64,000 nucleotides of DNA from Actinomadura harenae (GCF_003696215.1 NZ_RFFG01000019.1:1-64000), one strand, 5' to 3'. Counted from the stretch's first letter, positions 39,950 to 48,425 are shown. Numbers and translations are program-made. The notes: generated by a model not told the origin, from the sequence alone.

Positions 39950-41626
39950 TCAGACCCGGGGGAGGAGGATGGCGGAGGGGCGGTCCGGGGCGTGGAAGAT
40001 CTCCTGGTCGGCGGTCAGGTGGTCGGTGGCGGTGCCGATGGGGGCGCCGGTGCCGGGGTTGCGGGAGAAGCGGGGGTAGGCGCCGCTGCAGACCTGGACG
40101 CGGACGCGGTGGCCGGCGCGGAACCGGTGCCCGACGGGCCAGAGCTCGACCGTGATGCGGCGGACGCCGTCGTCGCCGGTGTCGGGGTCGCCGGGGACGA
40201 GGCGGCGCAGGCCCTCACAGAGGTTGACCGACACGCCCTCCTCGTCGACGTCACAGAGGCGGACGACGAAGTCGGTGTGCCCCCGGTCGGAGCGGACGAA
40301 CAGGTCGGCGGAGACCGGGCCGATGATCTCGAGGTCGTCGTCCAGCTCGGGTGAGGTGAAGGTGAGGACGTCGCGACGGCGCTCGAGTTTCGCCTGGTCG
40401 GCGACGGGATGGTTGTCGCCGAGCAGCGTCGGGCCGCCGAGGAACGGCGTCGGGTGCTCGGGGTCGTACCGGTAGCGGTCGGGCTCGGACACGGGCGGCG
40501 CGTCGGTGGACAGGACGCCGTCCGGATGCAGGTGCCAGCGCTCCTCGCGCATGCCCGGAACGGGCCAGTCGGGGAAGTCGCGCCACTCGTTCGCGCCCGT
40601 GACGTACAGCCGGACGGGCATCTCCCGCAGCTCGGACGGGTCGTCGAGCAGGAACGCGCGGAACCAGGCCAGCGACTCGCCGACCGAGCCGCGCATCATC
40701 CGGCCGTCGGCGTGGAACCACGGCCCGATGGTCAGGTAGGGGCGGCGCCCGCCCGCGCGCAGCGCCGCGTAGTCCTTGATCTGCCAGGGCAGGAAGATGT
40801 CGTACCAGCCGCCGATCATGTTGACCGGCGCGGACACCTCCGACACCGTCGTGGTGAAGTCGCGGCGATCCCAGAACGGGGTGTCGGGGCCGTGGGTCAG
40901 CAGGTCCTGGAAGAACTGCTGCTGCTCACCGGTCGCGAGGACGTCCAGCTCGGCGAGCGGCTTGCCGGACAGCGCCGCGCGGCGGGCGCGCCGCGGCGAC
41001 ATGATCCCGGTGGTCACCCCGGACAGGGGATGCTTCATGCGGGCGGTGAGGTCGACCCAGGTCAGCGCCGCCTCGAGCGCGAACGTGCCGCCGACGTTCA
41101 CCGCGTCGCGGAAGGACGACGCGGTGACCTGCATCGACAGCGCGCGCAGCTCCGGCCCGGCCTCGGCGGCGACGGCCCACTGCACGTAGCCGAGGTAGCT
41201 GGGGCCGTGCATCGCGAACGTCCCGCCGAACCAGGGCTGCCGCTTCAGCCACTCGATGGTGGCGAGCCCGTCCTCGCGTTCGTCGAGCGGCTCGAACACC
41301 CCGCCCGACCCGAACCCGCCGCGCACGCTCTGCACGACGGCCTGGAACCCGTGCGAGGCGAACGTCTGCCCGCACATCAACCCGAACGGCCCGCGCCGCC
41401 CGTACGGCGAGCGGACGAGAATGGTCGGCGGACGTTCGACGTCCACCGGCGCGTAGTGGTCGGCGAGCAGCGCCACGCCGTCAGCGGTCGGGACCTCGAC
41501 GTCCCTGGTGACCTCGACCCGGTGGGGTCCGTTCCTCAGCCCGAGCGCCGTGACCCCCAGGCGGCGCAGCATCCCCGTTCCTACCACCCGCCCGATCGTA
41601 AACCCCCGCACCGACATTCCCGTCAT
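39950..41626 (-). CDS. CocE/NonD-family hydrolase (X-Pro dipeptidyl-peptidase S15-like)
   Basis: A 558-residue alpha/beta-hydrolase with a C-terminal jelly-roll domain. Catalytic features are the nucleophile elbow GPSYLG, Asp in GGWYDIFLP and His in GPWFHA. The N-terminal VRSPYGRRGPFG with the oxyanion-hole tyrosine is typical of cocaine-esterase/S15 enzymes. The C-terminal third (VSADLFVRSD, VRLCDVDEEG, HRVRVQVCSGAYPRF) is the beta-sandwich of the family. Substrates may be esters, amides or acyl-peptides. The ATG at 41626 has GAGGGG close upstream. No signal peptide is convincing. It is divergent from the MscS gene. Confidence 0.94.
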   Translation of the reverse strand: MTGMSVRGFTIGRVVGTGMLRRLGVTALGLRNGPHRVEVTRDVEVPTADGVALLADHYAPVDVERPPTILVRSPYGRRGPFGLMCGQTFASHGFQAVVQSVRGGFGSGGVFEPLDEREDGLATIEWLKRQPWFGGTFAMHGPSYLGYVQWAVAAEAGPELRALSMQVTASSFRDAVNVGGTFALEAALTWVDLTARMKHPLSGVTTGIMSPRRARRAALSGKPLAELDVLATGEQQQFFQDLLTHGPDTPFWDRRDFTTTVSEVSAPVNMIGGWYDIFLPWQIKDYAALRAGGRRPYLTIGPWFHADGRMMRGSVGESLAWFRAFLLDDPSELREMPVRLYVTGANEWRDFPDWPVPGMREERWHLHPDGVLSTDAPPVSEPDRYRYDPEHPTPFLGGPTLLGDNHPVADQAKLERRRDVLTFTSPELDDDLEIIGPVSADLFVRSDRGHTDFVVRLCDVDEEGVSVNLCEGLRRLVPGDPDTGDDGVRRITVELWPVGHRFRAGHRVRVQVCSGAYPRFSRNPGTGAPIGTATDHLTADQEIFHAPDRPSAILLPRV

Positions 41627-41739
41627 GCCCCCTCACCCTGTCCGGACGCGCTGTCCCATTGGCCCCGACCCGGCCGCGCGACCGGACTACGATCGATGTT
41701 TTGTCTTGAAGGTCTGTCATTTCTGGAGGATGCCGAAGC

Positions 41740-42801
41740 ATGCCTGAATGGCCCGGTTGGGAACCGATCATCATCGCCGCCGCCATCATGGTGGTGGCCC
41801 TCGTGGCGGCCGTCGCGCTCCGCATGTTCGCGAAGCGGCTGACGGCCCGCGCCGAGGACACCCGCTGGGCGTGGGACGACCTGGCCGCGCGTCTCCTGTA
41901 CGACCTGGCGCTCCCGCTCAGCGTGCTCGGCGGCGCCTGGCTCGCGGCGAACGCGCTGCCCCTCCACCACGGGACGATGGTCGCGACGGGACGCGTCCTG
42001 ACCGCCGCGACCGTCTTCGTCGTGTCGCTGGCGCTGGCCCGCCTGGTCGCCGGCATCATCGCCTCGGTCGCGCTGATCCGCCAGGGCACCGCCGCGAACG
42101 TCACCATCTTCACCAACATCAGCAAGGTCCTCGTGCTCGGCGTCGGCGTCCTGGTGATGCTGCAGAGCCTCGGCGTCTCCATCACGCCCCTGCTCGGCGC
42201 CCTGGGCGTCGGTGGTCTGGCCGTCGCGCTCGCCTTGCAGGACACCCTGGCCAACCTGTTCGCCGGCGTCCACGTCCTGGCGTCCAGGACGATGGAACCG
42301 GGCGACTACATCAAGCTCAGCAGCGGCCAGGAGGGCTACGTCGTCGACATCAACTGGCGCAACACCTCCATCCGCACCCTCTCGGACAACATCGAGGTCA
42401 TCCCGAACGCCACCTTCTCCAAGACCATCCTCACCAACTACCACCGCCCCGCGCAGGACATGTCCCTGCTCATCCAGGCGAGCTGCGCGTACGACGCCGA
42501 CCTGGACCACGTCGAGAAGGTGGTCATCGAGGTCGGCCACGAGGTCATGGCCGAGGTCGAGGGCGGAGTGAAGGACGCCCTGCCGGTCGTCCGCTTCCAC
42601 ACCTTCGACGACTCCCGCATCCACTTCACCGTCATCCTCCGCACCGTCGAGTTCGGCGACCAGTTCCGGATCAAGCACGAGTTCGTGAAGCGCCTGCACC
42701 GCCGCTTCCGCCTGGAGGGCATCGAGATGCCCCCGCCCACCCGCAAGATCCTCCTCCCCGACTCCTTCCCCCGGCCGACCTCCACCCACCAGTCCGACTA
42801 G
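41740..42801 (+). CDS. MscS-family mechanosensitive channel
   Basis: A 353-residue membrane protein with about four transmembrane helices (near residues 8-28, 52-72, 83-110 and 128-150). The pore-lining TM3 segment LGALGVGGLAVALALQDTLA is followed by NLFAGVHVLASRTMEPGDYI and the beta domain (VVDINWRNTSIRTLSDN, VIPNATFSKTILTNYHR). This is the small-conductance channel that releases solutes on hypo-osmotic shock. The ATG at 41740 has GGAGGA nine bases upstream. A long cytoplasmic C-terminus ends in a short polar tail. Confidence 0.94.
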   Translation: MPEWPGWEPIIIAAAIMVVALVAAVALRMFAKRLTARAEDTRWAWDDLAARLLYDLALPLSVLGGAWLAANALPLHHGTMVATGRVLTAATVFVVSLALARLVAGIIASVALIRQGTAANVTIFTNISKVLVLGVGVLVMLQSLGVSITPLLGALGVGGLAVALALQDTLANLFAGVHVLASRTMEPGDYIKLSSGQEGYVVDINWRNTSIRTLSDNIEVIPNATFSKTILTNYHRPAQDMSLLIQASCAYDADLDHVEKVVIEVGHEVMAEVEGGVKDALPVVRFHTFDDSRIHFTVILRTVEFGDQFRIKHEFVKRLHRRFRLEGIEMPPPTRKILLPDSFPRPTSTHQSD

Positions 42802-42818
42802 CCCCCACGGCGGGGCAG

Positions 42819-42861
42819 AAGCCCCCTCACCTGCATGCGCGCACGCAGGTGGACGGGGCTT
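42819..42861. terminator. Hairpin between convergent MscS and TetR genes
   Basis: An interrupted stem (AAGCCCC with GGGGCTT, then CACCTGC with GCAGGTG) forms a hairpin of about 14 bp. It lies between the MscS stop and the TetR stop and could serve both strands. Confidence 0.65.
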
Positions 42862-42902
42862 GGTCGTGAGCGCCTCCGCGGGGACGCCGGGTGGGCCTGG
42901 GG

Positions 42903-43481
42903 TCAGGGCCGGACGGCGGGGACGAGGATGTTGTCGACGAGTTCGATGAGGAACTCGTCGGTGAGGCCTTCCGAGTCGAGGGTGCAGCGGTACATCACCA
43001 TGGCGGGCCCGACCTCGGCGCACATGGACGTGGCGGCGGACGCGCGGACGTCGCCGCGTTCCACGCCGCGTTCCAGCGCGGTGAGGAGTTGTCGCTTGAG
43101 CGGGTTGATGACTCGTTCCCGGACGACGTCGCGCATCAGGTCCTTGGACTGCTCTCCGTCCTGTTTGAGCATCTGGAAGGCCGTGCCCCGGGTGGCGTCG
43201 ACGATGCGCTGGTAGCAGCGCATCAATTCCAGGAGGTCGTCGCGGACGTTGTCGTGGACGGGCACGTCCGCGGGCACCGGCAGGACGTGCTCGAGCGCGT
43301 CCGCGATCAGCTCCTCCTTGCCGGACCATCGGCGGTAGAGCGCGGCCTTGCCCGTGTGCGCCGCGGCCGCGACCCCCTCCATGGTCAGCCGGAGGTAGCC
43401 GACCTCGGCCAGCTGGTCGAGCGCGGCGTTCAGGATCGCGCTCTCCAGGGCCTCACCACGCCGACGCGTCGGAGTGCTCAC
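42903..43481 (-). CDS. TetR-family repressor, divergent from MFS transporter
   Basis: A 192-residue regulator. The GTG at 43481 is chosen: GGAAGGTGGG lies upstream and the protein then begins STPTRRRGEALE. The helix-turn-helix is visible in LTMEGVAAAAHTGKAALYRR followed by WSGKEELIADAL. The C-terminal part (FQMLKQDGEQSKDLMRDVV, LDSEGLTDEFLIELVDN) is the ligand and dimer domain typical of TetR_C_11-like proteins. It is divergent from an MFS exporter, and the intergenic region holds two matching dyads. It therefore very probably represses the exporter and itself, released by the exporter's substrate. Confidence 0.93.
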   Translation of the reverse strand: MSTPTRRRGEALESAILNAALDQLAEVGYLRLTMEGVAAAAHTGKAALYRRWSGKEELIADALEHVLPVPADVPVHDNVRDDLLELMRCYQRIVDATRGTAFQMLKQDGEQSKDLMRDVVRERVINPLKRQLLTALERGVERGDVRASAATSMCAEVGPAMVMYRCTLDSEGLTDEFLIELVDNILVPAVRP

Positions 43482-43578
43482 CGTTCCCACCTTCCGATTC
43501 GCTTCGCGGCCGATGGTACGGCCCGCCACACGGGCACCGGGCCGGGCGGTGCGGGGTGAGAACGGGGAACGGAAATAG

Positions 43579-43594
43579 TGAACGCGAGCGTTCC
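43579..43594. promoter_or_regulatory. TetR operator, copy 1
   Basis: TGAACGCGAGCGTTCC is an inverted repeat (GAACGC-GA-GCGTTC) inside the longer context ATAGTGAAC-N6-GTTCCCTTT. It lies between the TetR gene and the MFS gene, nearer the TetR start. The same context recurs 51 bases away. Confidence 0.75.
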
Positions 43595-43629
43595 CTTTGA
43601 GGGGCGCGGGTGGTACGTTCGGCGCATAG

Positions 43630-43645
43630 TGAACATTGCCGTTCC
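43630..43645. promoter_or_regulatory. TetR operator, copy 2
   Basis: TGAACATTGCCGTTCC sits in ATAGTGAAC-N6-GTTCCTTAA, sharing the flanks and the six-base spacing of copy 1. The centre-to-centre distance is 51 bases, close to five helical turns, so both dimers would lie on one DNA face. It is 25 bases before the MFS start codon. Confidence 0.75.
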
Positions 43646-43670
43646 TTAATTCTGGCCCTTGGAGGTCGTT

Positions 43671-45128
43671 GTGTCGACTGCTCCGGGCGGACGGGTGGAG
43701 GCCGGGGAGGACCCGAAGGTCTCCTCGCCGCATCCGTCGCCCGACACCCCCCATCATCCCGGACTCGTTCTCGCGGTGATCGTCGGCTGCCAGCTCATGG
43801 TCGGGGTCGACACCTCGGTCGTCACCATCGCCCTGCCGGACATCCGCGGCGCGCTCGACCTGTCCACCGGTGGTCTCGCCTGGGTGCAGAACGCCTACAC
43901 GCTCGCGTTCGGCGGACTCCTGCTGCTCGGCGGGCGGTCGGGCGACATCATGGGCCGCCGCCGCGCGTTCGTCGCCGGGATCGGGCTCTTCACGCTGGCC
44001 TCGCTGCTCGGCGGCGTCGCGACGAACGGCCCGGTGCTGATCGCCGCCCGGGCGACGCAGGGCGTCGGTGCGGCGCTCGCCGCGCCCAGCGCCATGGCGC
44101 TGATCGCCACGCTGTTCACCGGCGCCGCCCGCGTGCGCGCCCTCGGCATCTCGTCGGCGGTGACCGGGGTGGGCGGCGCGCTGGGCATGCTCCTCGGCGG
44201 CCTGCTCACGGACCTGTCCTCGTGGCGGCTGGTGTTCTTCATCAACCTTCCCATCGGAGTGCTCATCGCGTTGGCGGCGCCCCGGGTGCTCACCGAGACC
44301 CCGCGCCGCGCCGTCGGGATCGACATCGCCGGCGCGGTGACCGGCACGGTCGGACTGACCGCGCTCGTGTACGGCCTCATCCGCACCGGCTCGGACGGCT
44401 GGCATGACGTCCGGGCGCTGGGCTCGTTGGGCGCGGCCGTCGTGTCGTTCGTCGTGTTCGTGCTGGTCGAGGCGCGGGTTCCGAACCCGCTCGTCCCGCT
44501 GAGGCTGCTGACCGACCGGCGGCGCGCGGGATCGTTCGCCGCGCTGGCGACGCTGGTCTCCGGAATGTTCGGCGGGTTCTTCTTCCTCACCCAGTACTTC
44601 CAGCAGAACCTCGGGTACGGGCCACTGGAGGCCGGGGTCGCGTTCCTGCCGATCGTCGGCACCCAGTTCGCGGTGGTGCGCGCCGCGCCGCGCCTGCTCG
44701 CACGGTTCGGGGCATGCGCCCTCGTGACGACCGGCACGCTTCTGGTGGCCGCCGCCCTGCTCTGGCTGACCACGCTCGACCCGCACCCGGGGTACGCGGC
44801 CGGGCTGCTCGGCCCGTTCCTGCTGTACGGCGCGGGCGGCGGTCTGTCCGTGATGCCGCTGATGGCGACCATCCTCTCCAGCGTGGCGCCCGAGGACTCG
44901 GGAGCGGCCGCCGGTGTCGCGCAGACCGTGCTGTGGTCGGGCGCCAGCCTCGGAGTGTCCGTCATGGTGACGGTCTTCGGCGCCGTGGCGAAGCACTCCG
45001 GCGGACCCGCCTCCACCGACGCGCTCTCCAAGACGTTCGGTACCGGTGCCGCCTTCGCCCTGCTCGCGTCGCTCATCGCCTACTCCACCCTCCGCTCGGC
45101 ACGGCCGTCGAGCCGGCCCGACACCTGA
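43671..45128 (+). CDS. MFS drug:proton antiporter, DHA2-like
   Basis: A 485-residue membrane exporter. The start is the GTG at 43671 with GGAGG at 43661-43665. After a 30-residue polar lead the helices begin (LVLAVIVGCQLMVGVDTSVV). Family marks are motif A GGRSGDIMGRRR and the antiporter motif C-like TGVGGALGMLLGG. Hydrophobic segments number 13-14, and NQNLGYGPLEAG-type loop text (here QQNLGYGPLEAGVAFLPI) is typical of the 14-helix DHA2 group. It probably exports a toxic or antibiotic compound under control of the divergent TetR protein. Confidence 0.94.
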   Translation: MSTAPGGRVEAGEDPKVSSPHPSPDTPHHPGLVLAVIVGCQLMVGVDTSVVTIALPDIRGALDLSTGGLAWVQNAYTLAFGGLLLLGGRSGDIMGRRRAFVAGIGLFTLASLLGGVATNGPVLIAARATQGVGAALAAPSAMALIATLFTGAARVRALGISSAVTGVGGALGMLLGGLLTDLSSWRLVFFINLPIGVLIALAAPRVLTETPRRAVGIDIAGAVTGTVGLTALVYGLIRTGSDGWHDVRALGSLGAAVVSFVVFVLVEARVPNPLVPLRLLTDRRRAGSFAALATLVSGMFGGFFFLTQYFQQNLGYGPLEAGVAFLPIVGTQFAVVRAAPRLLARFGACALVTTGTLLVAAALLWLTTLDPHPGYAAGLLGPFLLYGAGGGLSVMPLMATILSSVAPEDSGAAAGVAQTVLWSGASLGVSVMVTVFGAVAKHSGGPASTDALSKTFGTGAAFALLASLIAYSTLRSARPSSRPDT

Positions 45129-45135
45129 TCGGACC

Positions 45136-45169
45136 GGCACCGGCGCCCCACCAGGAACGCGCCGGTGCC
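45136..45169 (+). terminator. Hairpin after the MFS gene
   Basis: GGCACCGGCGC and its exact complement, separated by 12 bases, form an 11-bp stem beginning seven bases after the MFS stop codon. This is a likely intrinsic terminator. Confidence 0.7.
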
Positions 45170-45351
45170 TCCATCGTGCCGACCCCGGCCCGTCGGGAGA
45201 AAGCCGAACCGCGTTCTGTGGACAACCCGCTCGCGCGGCAACTATCGAACGCTCTGACCTGCGCGGACGTGCCCGGGAGTTCAGGCTCCCGGCTCGGGTG
45301 ATGAGTCAGGGCTTCGCGGGGTGTCGCCGGAGTCGGAGTCGAATTCGAGGT

Positions 45352-45443
45352 GCGGAGGTGCTCATGCGCGCGGGGCGGAGGTGCTCATGCGCGCGGGGCG
45401 GAGGTGCTCATGCGCGCGGGGCGGAGGTGCTCATGCGCGCGGG
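45352..45443. repeat. 23-bp perfect tandem repeat x 4 at the end of the anti-sigma gene
   Basis: The unit GCGGAGGTGCTCATG + CGCGCGGG occurs four times without change (starts at 45352, 45375, 45398 and 45421). On the plus strand every unit contains GGAGG, five bases, then ATG. On the minus strand the last unit holds the stop codon of the anti-sigma-like gene. The period of 23 shifts the reading frame at each unit, so the array is not coding. It lies in the gap between two convergent genes. Confidence 0.95.
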
Positions 45444-45931
45444 TCGCGGCCGTTCGGAGGACGGTCCGCGGGGCCGCTCGTGGACAGGTCCGGCGTCGTC
45501 ATGCGGCTGCCGATGCTGTCCTTCCGGTAGCTCAGGTGCTTCTCCAGGGCCACGAGGGAACCGCGGTCGGGGAAGGTGTGGAAGCGCACGTCGTCGGCCA
45601 GGGCGCGCATGATCTGGAGGCCGCGTCCCGACTCGGCGGTGAGCTCCGCGGGGGCGCCCGCCGCTTCGAGGGCCTGCGCGTCCACGCCCTGCCCGGAGTC
45701 GATCACCCGGATCTCGCAGCGCTCGTCCACGATGGTCGCGCGCACCGTGTAGTCGTCGCCCGCGCGGGCGTGCCGGATCACGTTGGTGCACGCCTCGGTC
45801 AGCATCAGCTCGATGTCGCCGCAGATCGTCTCGTCCACGCCGAGGGCGGCCAGCGACGCGTCGAGCAGGCGCCGGGCCGCCGGAACGCTCGTGCTGTCCC
45901 CGGGCAGCCGCAGCTCAAGGGTGATCTCCAC
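45431..45931 (-). CDS. Anti-sigma / serine kinase-like ATPase (RsbW family)
   Basis: A 166-residue protein with a GHKL ATPase fold as in RsbW/SpoIIAB. It shows the N-box ELMLTEACTNVIRHA, G1-box DSGQGVD and the G2 region ESGRGLQIMRALADDVRF. I prefer the GTG at 45931 (after GGGAGG and AAGGA) because it gives the usual family length; the frame stays open to an ATG at 46030. Such proteins bind a sigma factor or phosphorylate an anti-anti-sigma partner in partner-switching stress control. No partner gene is adjacent. The tail after KHLSYRKDS is polar and ends inside the 23-bp repeat array. Confidence 0.88.
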   Translation of the reverse strand: MEITLELRLPGDSTSVPAARRLLDASLAALGVDETICGDIELMLTEACTNVIRHARAGDDYTVRATIVDERCEIRVIDSGQGVDAQALEAAGAPAELTAESGRGLQIMRALADDVRFHTFPDRGSLVALEKHLSYRKDSIGSRMTTPDLSTSGPADRPPNGRDPRA

Positions 45932-46084
45932 GTCCTTCAACGCCTCCCGCGCGCCGGCTGGACGTATCGGTTGTCCTGGGCCTGCCCTGTGCGCGGGCCC
46001 CAAACCTGTCCCAGCGTCCACACAGTCCATACGGTCCCATCAGAAGGACACCGCATGGGGGACCGCCACTCCGGAACGGGGTCG

Positions 46085-46681
46085 TCAGGACGAACGCGTG
46101 GACGGCGCCCCCGGGCGCGGTCCGGTAGGCCAGTCACCCCGTTCGACCAGGCGGAGCACGAGTGCGGCGATGTTCCAGGCGTCGTCGGCACCGCTGTGGT
46201 GCCGTCCTTCCAGGGGGAGCTTGGCGTGCTTGAGCGCGCCCGCCATGCCGAGCTTCTGCGGCAGGCGATGCGATTCGGACCACAGGGCCTTGGTGTTCAC
46301 ATGGCGCCGACCGAACGGGTAGCGGACGCCGACCGCCGCCGTCTGCCGCTCGAACTGCTTCCGGTCGTAGTCGCCCCAGCTGGCCCACGCGCGCGTGTGA
46401 GTGAGGTGCTCGCGTTCCAGCAGCGCGCATGCCTCGCGGAACGAGATGCCGGTGTTGACCTCGTCCTGGGTGAGGCCGGTCAGCTGGGTGCAGAACTCGC
46501 TCACGCGCGAACGCTCGGGCCGGACCAGGATCCGGTGCTTCTCGACGCGCTCGCGGGTGAGGAGGTCCACGACGGACAGGCCGACCTCGATGATCTCGTT
46601 GACCTGGTCTTTCGGCCGGGTGCCCTCCCAGCAGGTGGCCTCGATGTCGACCACGTTCAAGAAGCGTCCGAAATCCTCCAT
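46085..46681 (-). CDS. DEDDh 3'-5' exonuclease (KapD / ERI-1-like)
   Basis: A 198-residue nuclease. It begins MEDFGRFLNVVDIEATCWEG: the first D and E of the DEDDh set lie in VVDIEATCW. The third acidic site is in WGDYDRKQFERQ, and HHSGADDAWNIAALV holds the final His and Asp. This is the layout of the ERI-1/KapD group, which trims RNA or DNA 3' ends. I prefer the ATG at 46681 over the upstream in-frame GTG (46690). A -10-like TACGGT lies seven bases before the ATG and there is no ribosome site, as in a leaderless message. Confidence 0.92.
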   Translation of the reverse strand: MEDFGRFLNVVDIEATCWEGTRPKDQVNEIIEVGLSVVDLLTRERVEKHRILVRPERSRVSEFCTQLTGLTQDEVNTGISFREACALLEREHLTHTRAWASWGDYDRKQFERQTAAVGVRYPFGRRHVNTKALWSESHRLPQKLGMAGALKHAKLPLEGRHHSGADDAWNIAALVLRLVERGDWPTGPRPGAPSTRSS

Positions 46682-46688
46682 GCGCGGC

Positions 46689-46694
46689 ACCGTA
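46689..46694 (-). promoter_or_regulatory. Putative -10 box, leaderless exonuclease gene
   Basis: On the minus strand TACGGT stands seven bases before the ATG at 46681, with no Shine-Dalgarno between them. Confidence 0.4.
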
Positions 46695-46779
46695 ACGGGG
46701 GTGAATGCCCTTCGCGACCGGTTTATCTGCGTCGTGCGATCACACCGCGGTGGTCATGTGGTCGCCGCGACGGAATCGT

Positions 46780-47457
46780 TCAGCCGCGCAGCCGCATCGG
46801 TGCGTACGACTCGACGTACTCCTGCCCGGACAGCTTCTGGATCGCCTGCATGACCTGGTCGGTCGCGAACCGGACGTCCTCGCGGTTCCGTTCCGTGCCG
46901 GTGAACTCCAGCGGCTCGCCGAACCGGACCTCGACGCGGCCCGGCTTCGGAAGCTTCTGCCCGCGCGGCTGGACGCGATCGGTGCCGAGGATGCCGACCG
47001 GGACGACAGGGGCGCCCGTCCGCAGCGCGAGCCGTCCGACGCCGGTGTGGCCCCGGTAGAGGCGTCCGTCGGGGGAGCGCGTGCCCTCGGGGTGCAGGGC
47101 GAACACCTCCCCGCGCCGCAGGACGTCCGCGGACGCGTCCATCGCCGCCACCGCGGCCCGCCCGCCCGCGCGGTCCACGGCGATCGCCCCGACGCCGCGG
47201 AAGCACGCCGCCTGCGCCCGTCCCAGCCTGCCCGGACGCGTGAAGTACTCGTGTTTGCCCAGGAAGAACACCTGTCGCGGGACGACCAGGGGCAGCACGA
47301 GCGAGTCCCACACCGCCAGATGGTTGGCCGCCAGGATGACCGGTCCGGACCGCGGCACATGGTGCAACCCCGTCACCTGTGGCCGGAACGCGACCCGCAG
47401 GGCGGGTCCGAGAAGAACGTGCTTCGCGAGCGGGTAGACAAGGCGTTCGGGGTCCAT
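46780..47457 (-). CDS. 1-acyl-glycerol-3-phosphate acyltransferase-like protein (PlsC family)
   Basis: A 225-residue acyltransferase. Block I is NHLAVWDSL (NHx4D), block II is the region around ACFRGVGAIAVDR, block III is HPEGTRSPDG (EGTRS) and block IV is VVPVGILGTD. These are the PlsC/LPLAT motifs for transferring acyl chains to lysophosphatidic acid or related lipids at the membrane. The ATG at 47457 is chosen because the text before it lacks family features. TAGCGT seven bases upstream suggests a leaderless transcript. Confidence 0.93.
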   Translation of the reverse strand: MDPERLVYPLAKHVLLGPALRVAFRPQVTGLHHVPRSGPVILAANHLAVWDSLVLPLVVPRQVFFLGKHEYFTRPGRLGRAQAACFRGVGAIAVDRAGGRAAVAAMDASADVLRRGEVFALHPEGTRSPDGRLYRGHTGVGRLALRTGAPVVPVGILGTDRVQPRGQKLPKPGRVEVRFGEPLEFTGTERNREDVRFATDQVMQAIQKLSGQEYVESYAPMRLRG

Positions 47458-47464
47458 GCCCGAA

Positions 47465-47470
47465 ACGCTA
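47465..47470 (-). promoter_or_regulatory. Putative -10 box, leaderless acyltransferase gene
   Basis: On the minus strand TAGCGT lies seven bases before the ATG at 47457, and no Shine-Dalgarno follows. The remaining part of this 320-base gap (47458-47780) shows no other gene I can support. Confidence 0.4.
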
Positions 47471-47688
47471 GGTTCTGTCCGCGAGGCCCTGCCCTGGCGG
47501 TGGCTTACAAGTCGACAGCGGGTGTTTTTGTACGTTTCAACACTTGCGTGCGCCTGTTCGTGGAAGAACGCCCGGTAGCCGCCTCGAACGTGACACCTGA
47601 GGAGAAGCTGAACGCCGCCATCGAGCGGCCCCGGCCACCAGAACCAGGCTGCGCCGACCGCGAAATCCAGGCAGACAACGAATGCGAA

Positions 47689-47734
47689 GACCGAGTCGGT
47701 GCGCATGTCCTCGGCCATGCGCACCGACTCGGTC
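47689..47734 (-). terminator. Strong intrinsic terminator after the SPFH-RHH-GPP34 operon
   Basis: A perfect 19-bp inverted repeat (GACCGAGTCGGTGCGCATG and its complement) with an eight-base loop lies 46 bases past the GPP34 stop. On the minus strand it is followed by the T-rich TCTTCGCATTCGTTG, so it is a good factor-independent terminator. Confidence 0.8.
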
Positions 47735-47780
47735 CCTGGTTCACCACACGTGCTCGCCTCGTGCACGCCCGCGCGATGGT

Positions 47781-48413
47781 TCAGACCCCGGCGCTGGCCC
47801 TGTTGGCGCGTTGCTGGCGGATGGCCTTGCGGAGTCCCGGGGCAGCCGGTCCGCTGCGGGCGGTCAGCTCGGCGATCCGGGCTCGGCGTCGCCGGTTCTC
47901 CGCCCTCGGGACGACCGTCCGGACCTCGCCCGCCGCGGCCAGCGCGACCGCCGCCGCGTCCAGGCTGTTCACGTGGGCGACCGGGGTGCCGCGCAGCGCC
48001 GAGTTCGTGCCGCCCGACAGCGCTTTCAGCACGCGCGGGTCGCGGAGTTCGATCCCCGTGGTGGGGAAGACCAGCAGTGTGCGGCGCGGACGCAGCCGGA
48101 TCCAGCCGCCGCTCTCCAGCTCGTCCCGGACGGTCCGGACCATCGCGCGCGCGTCCTTGCGCACCCAGTGATGCCACGGCCGCGGCCGGGTGGCGCCGAT
48201 CTGCGCGACGACGCCGTACGGGTCCGGTCCGGGCGTCCCGGGGACGGGCCTGCCGCGCTCCTCGCCGAGCCGTCCGTCCAGGTAGAGCTCGGTGAGCGCG
48301 GCGGCCCGCAGGACGAAGCCGAGGTGTTCGCCGCGCCGTGCGAGGCGCTGCTTGCGCGTGTCGTAGGCCAGCAGGAACATCCGCTGGGGCAGGGATTCCG
48401 GGATCTCGACCAT
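47781..48413 (-). CDS. GPP34 (GOLPH3-like) family protein
   Basis: A 210-residue protein of the GPP34 family, whose eukaryotic members (GOLPH3/Vps74) bind phosphoinositide at Golgi membranes. Family text includes SLPQRMFLLAYDTRKQRLAR, FVLRAAALTELYLDGRLGEE and LESGGWIRLRPRRTLLVFPT. Bacterial copies are common in actinomycetes but have no firm function. The C-terminus is strongly basic (ENRRRRARIAELTARS), fitting contact with acidic lipid. It follows the RHH gene by 12 bases and ends before a strong terminator, so it is the last gene of the SPFH operon. Confidence 0.88.
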   Translation of the reverse strand: MVEIPESLPQRMFLLAYDTRKQRLARRGEHLGFVLRAAALTELYLDGRLGEERGRPVPGTPGPDPYGVVAQIGATRPRPWHHWVRKDARAMVRTVRDELESGGWIRLRPRRTLLVFPTTGIELRDPRVLKALSGGTNSALRGTPVAHVNSLDAAAVALAAAGEVRTVVPRAENRRRRARIAELTARSGPAAPGLRKAIRQQRANRASAGV

Positions 48414-48425
48414 CTGACTCGACCT

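Noticed and set aside
39731..45443. Tandem arrays as CRISPR candidates
   Set aside because: The units are contiguous, with no unique spacers between repeats, and no cas genes are present.
45350..47059. A 569-codon plus-strand frame starting in the 23-bp array
   Set aside because: It is antisense to the anti-sigma, exonuclease and PlsC genes, which have clear catalytic motifs. The translation has no domain character.
47458..47750. Possible extra minus-strand gene with a hydrophobic stretch upstream of the PlsC gene
   Set aside because: The frame passes straight through the perfect 19-bp terminator hairpin, has no ribosome site, and merges with the PlsC frame only by chance openness.
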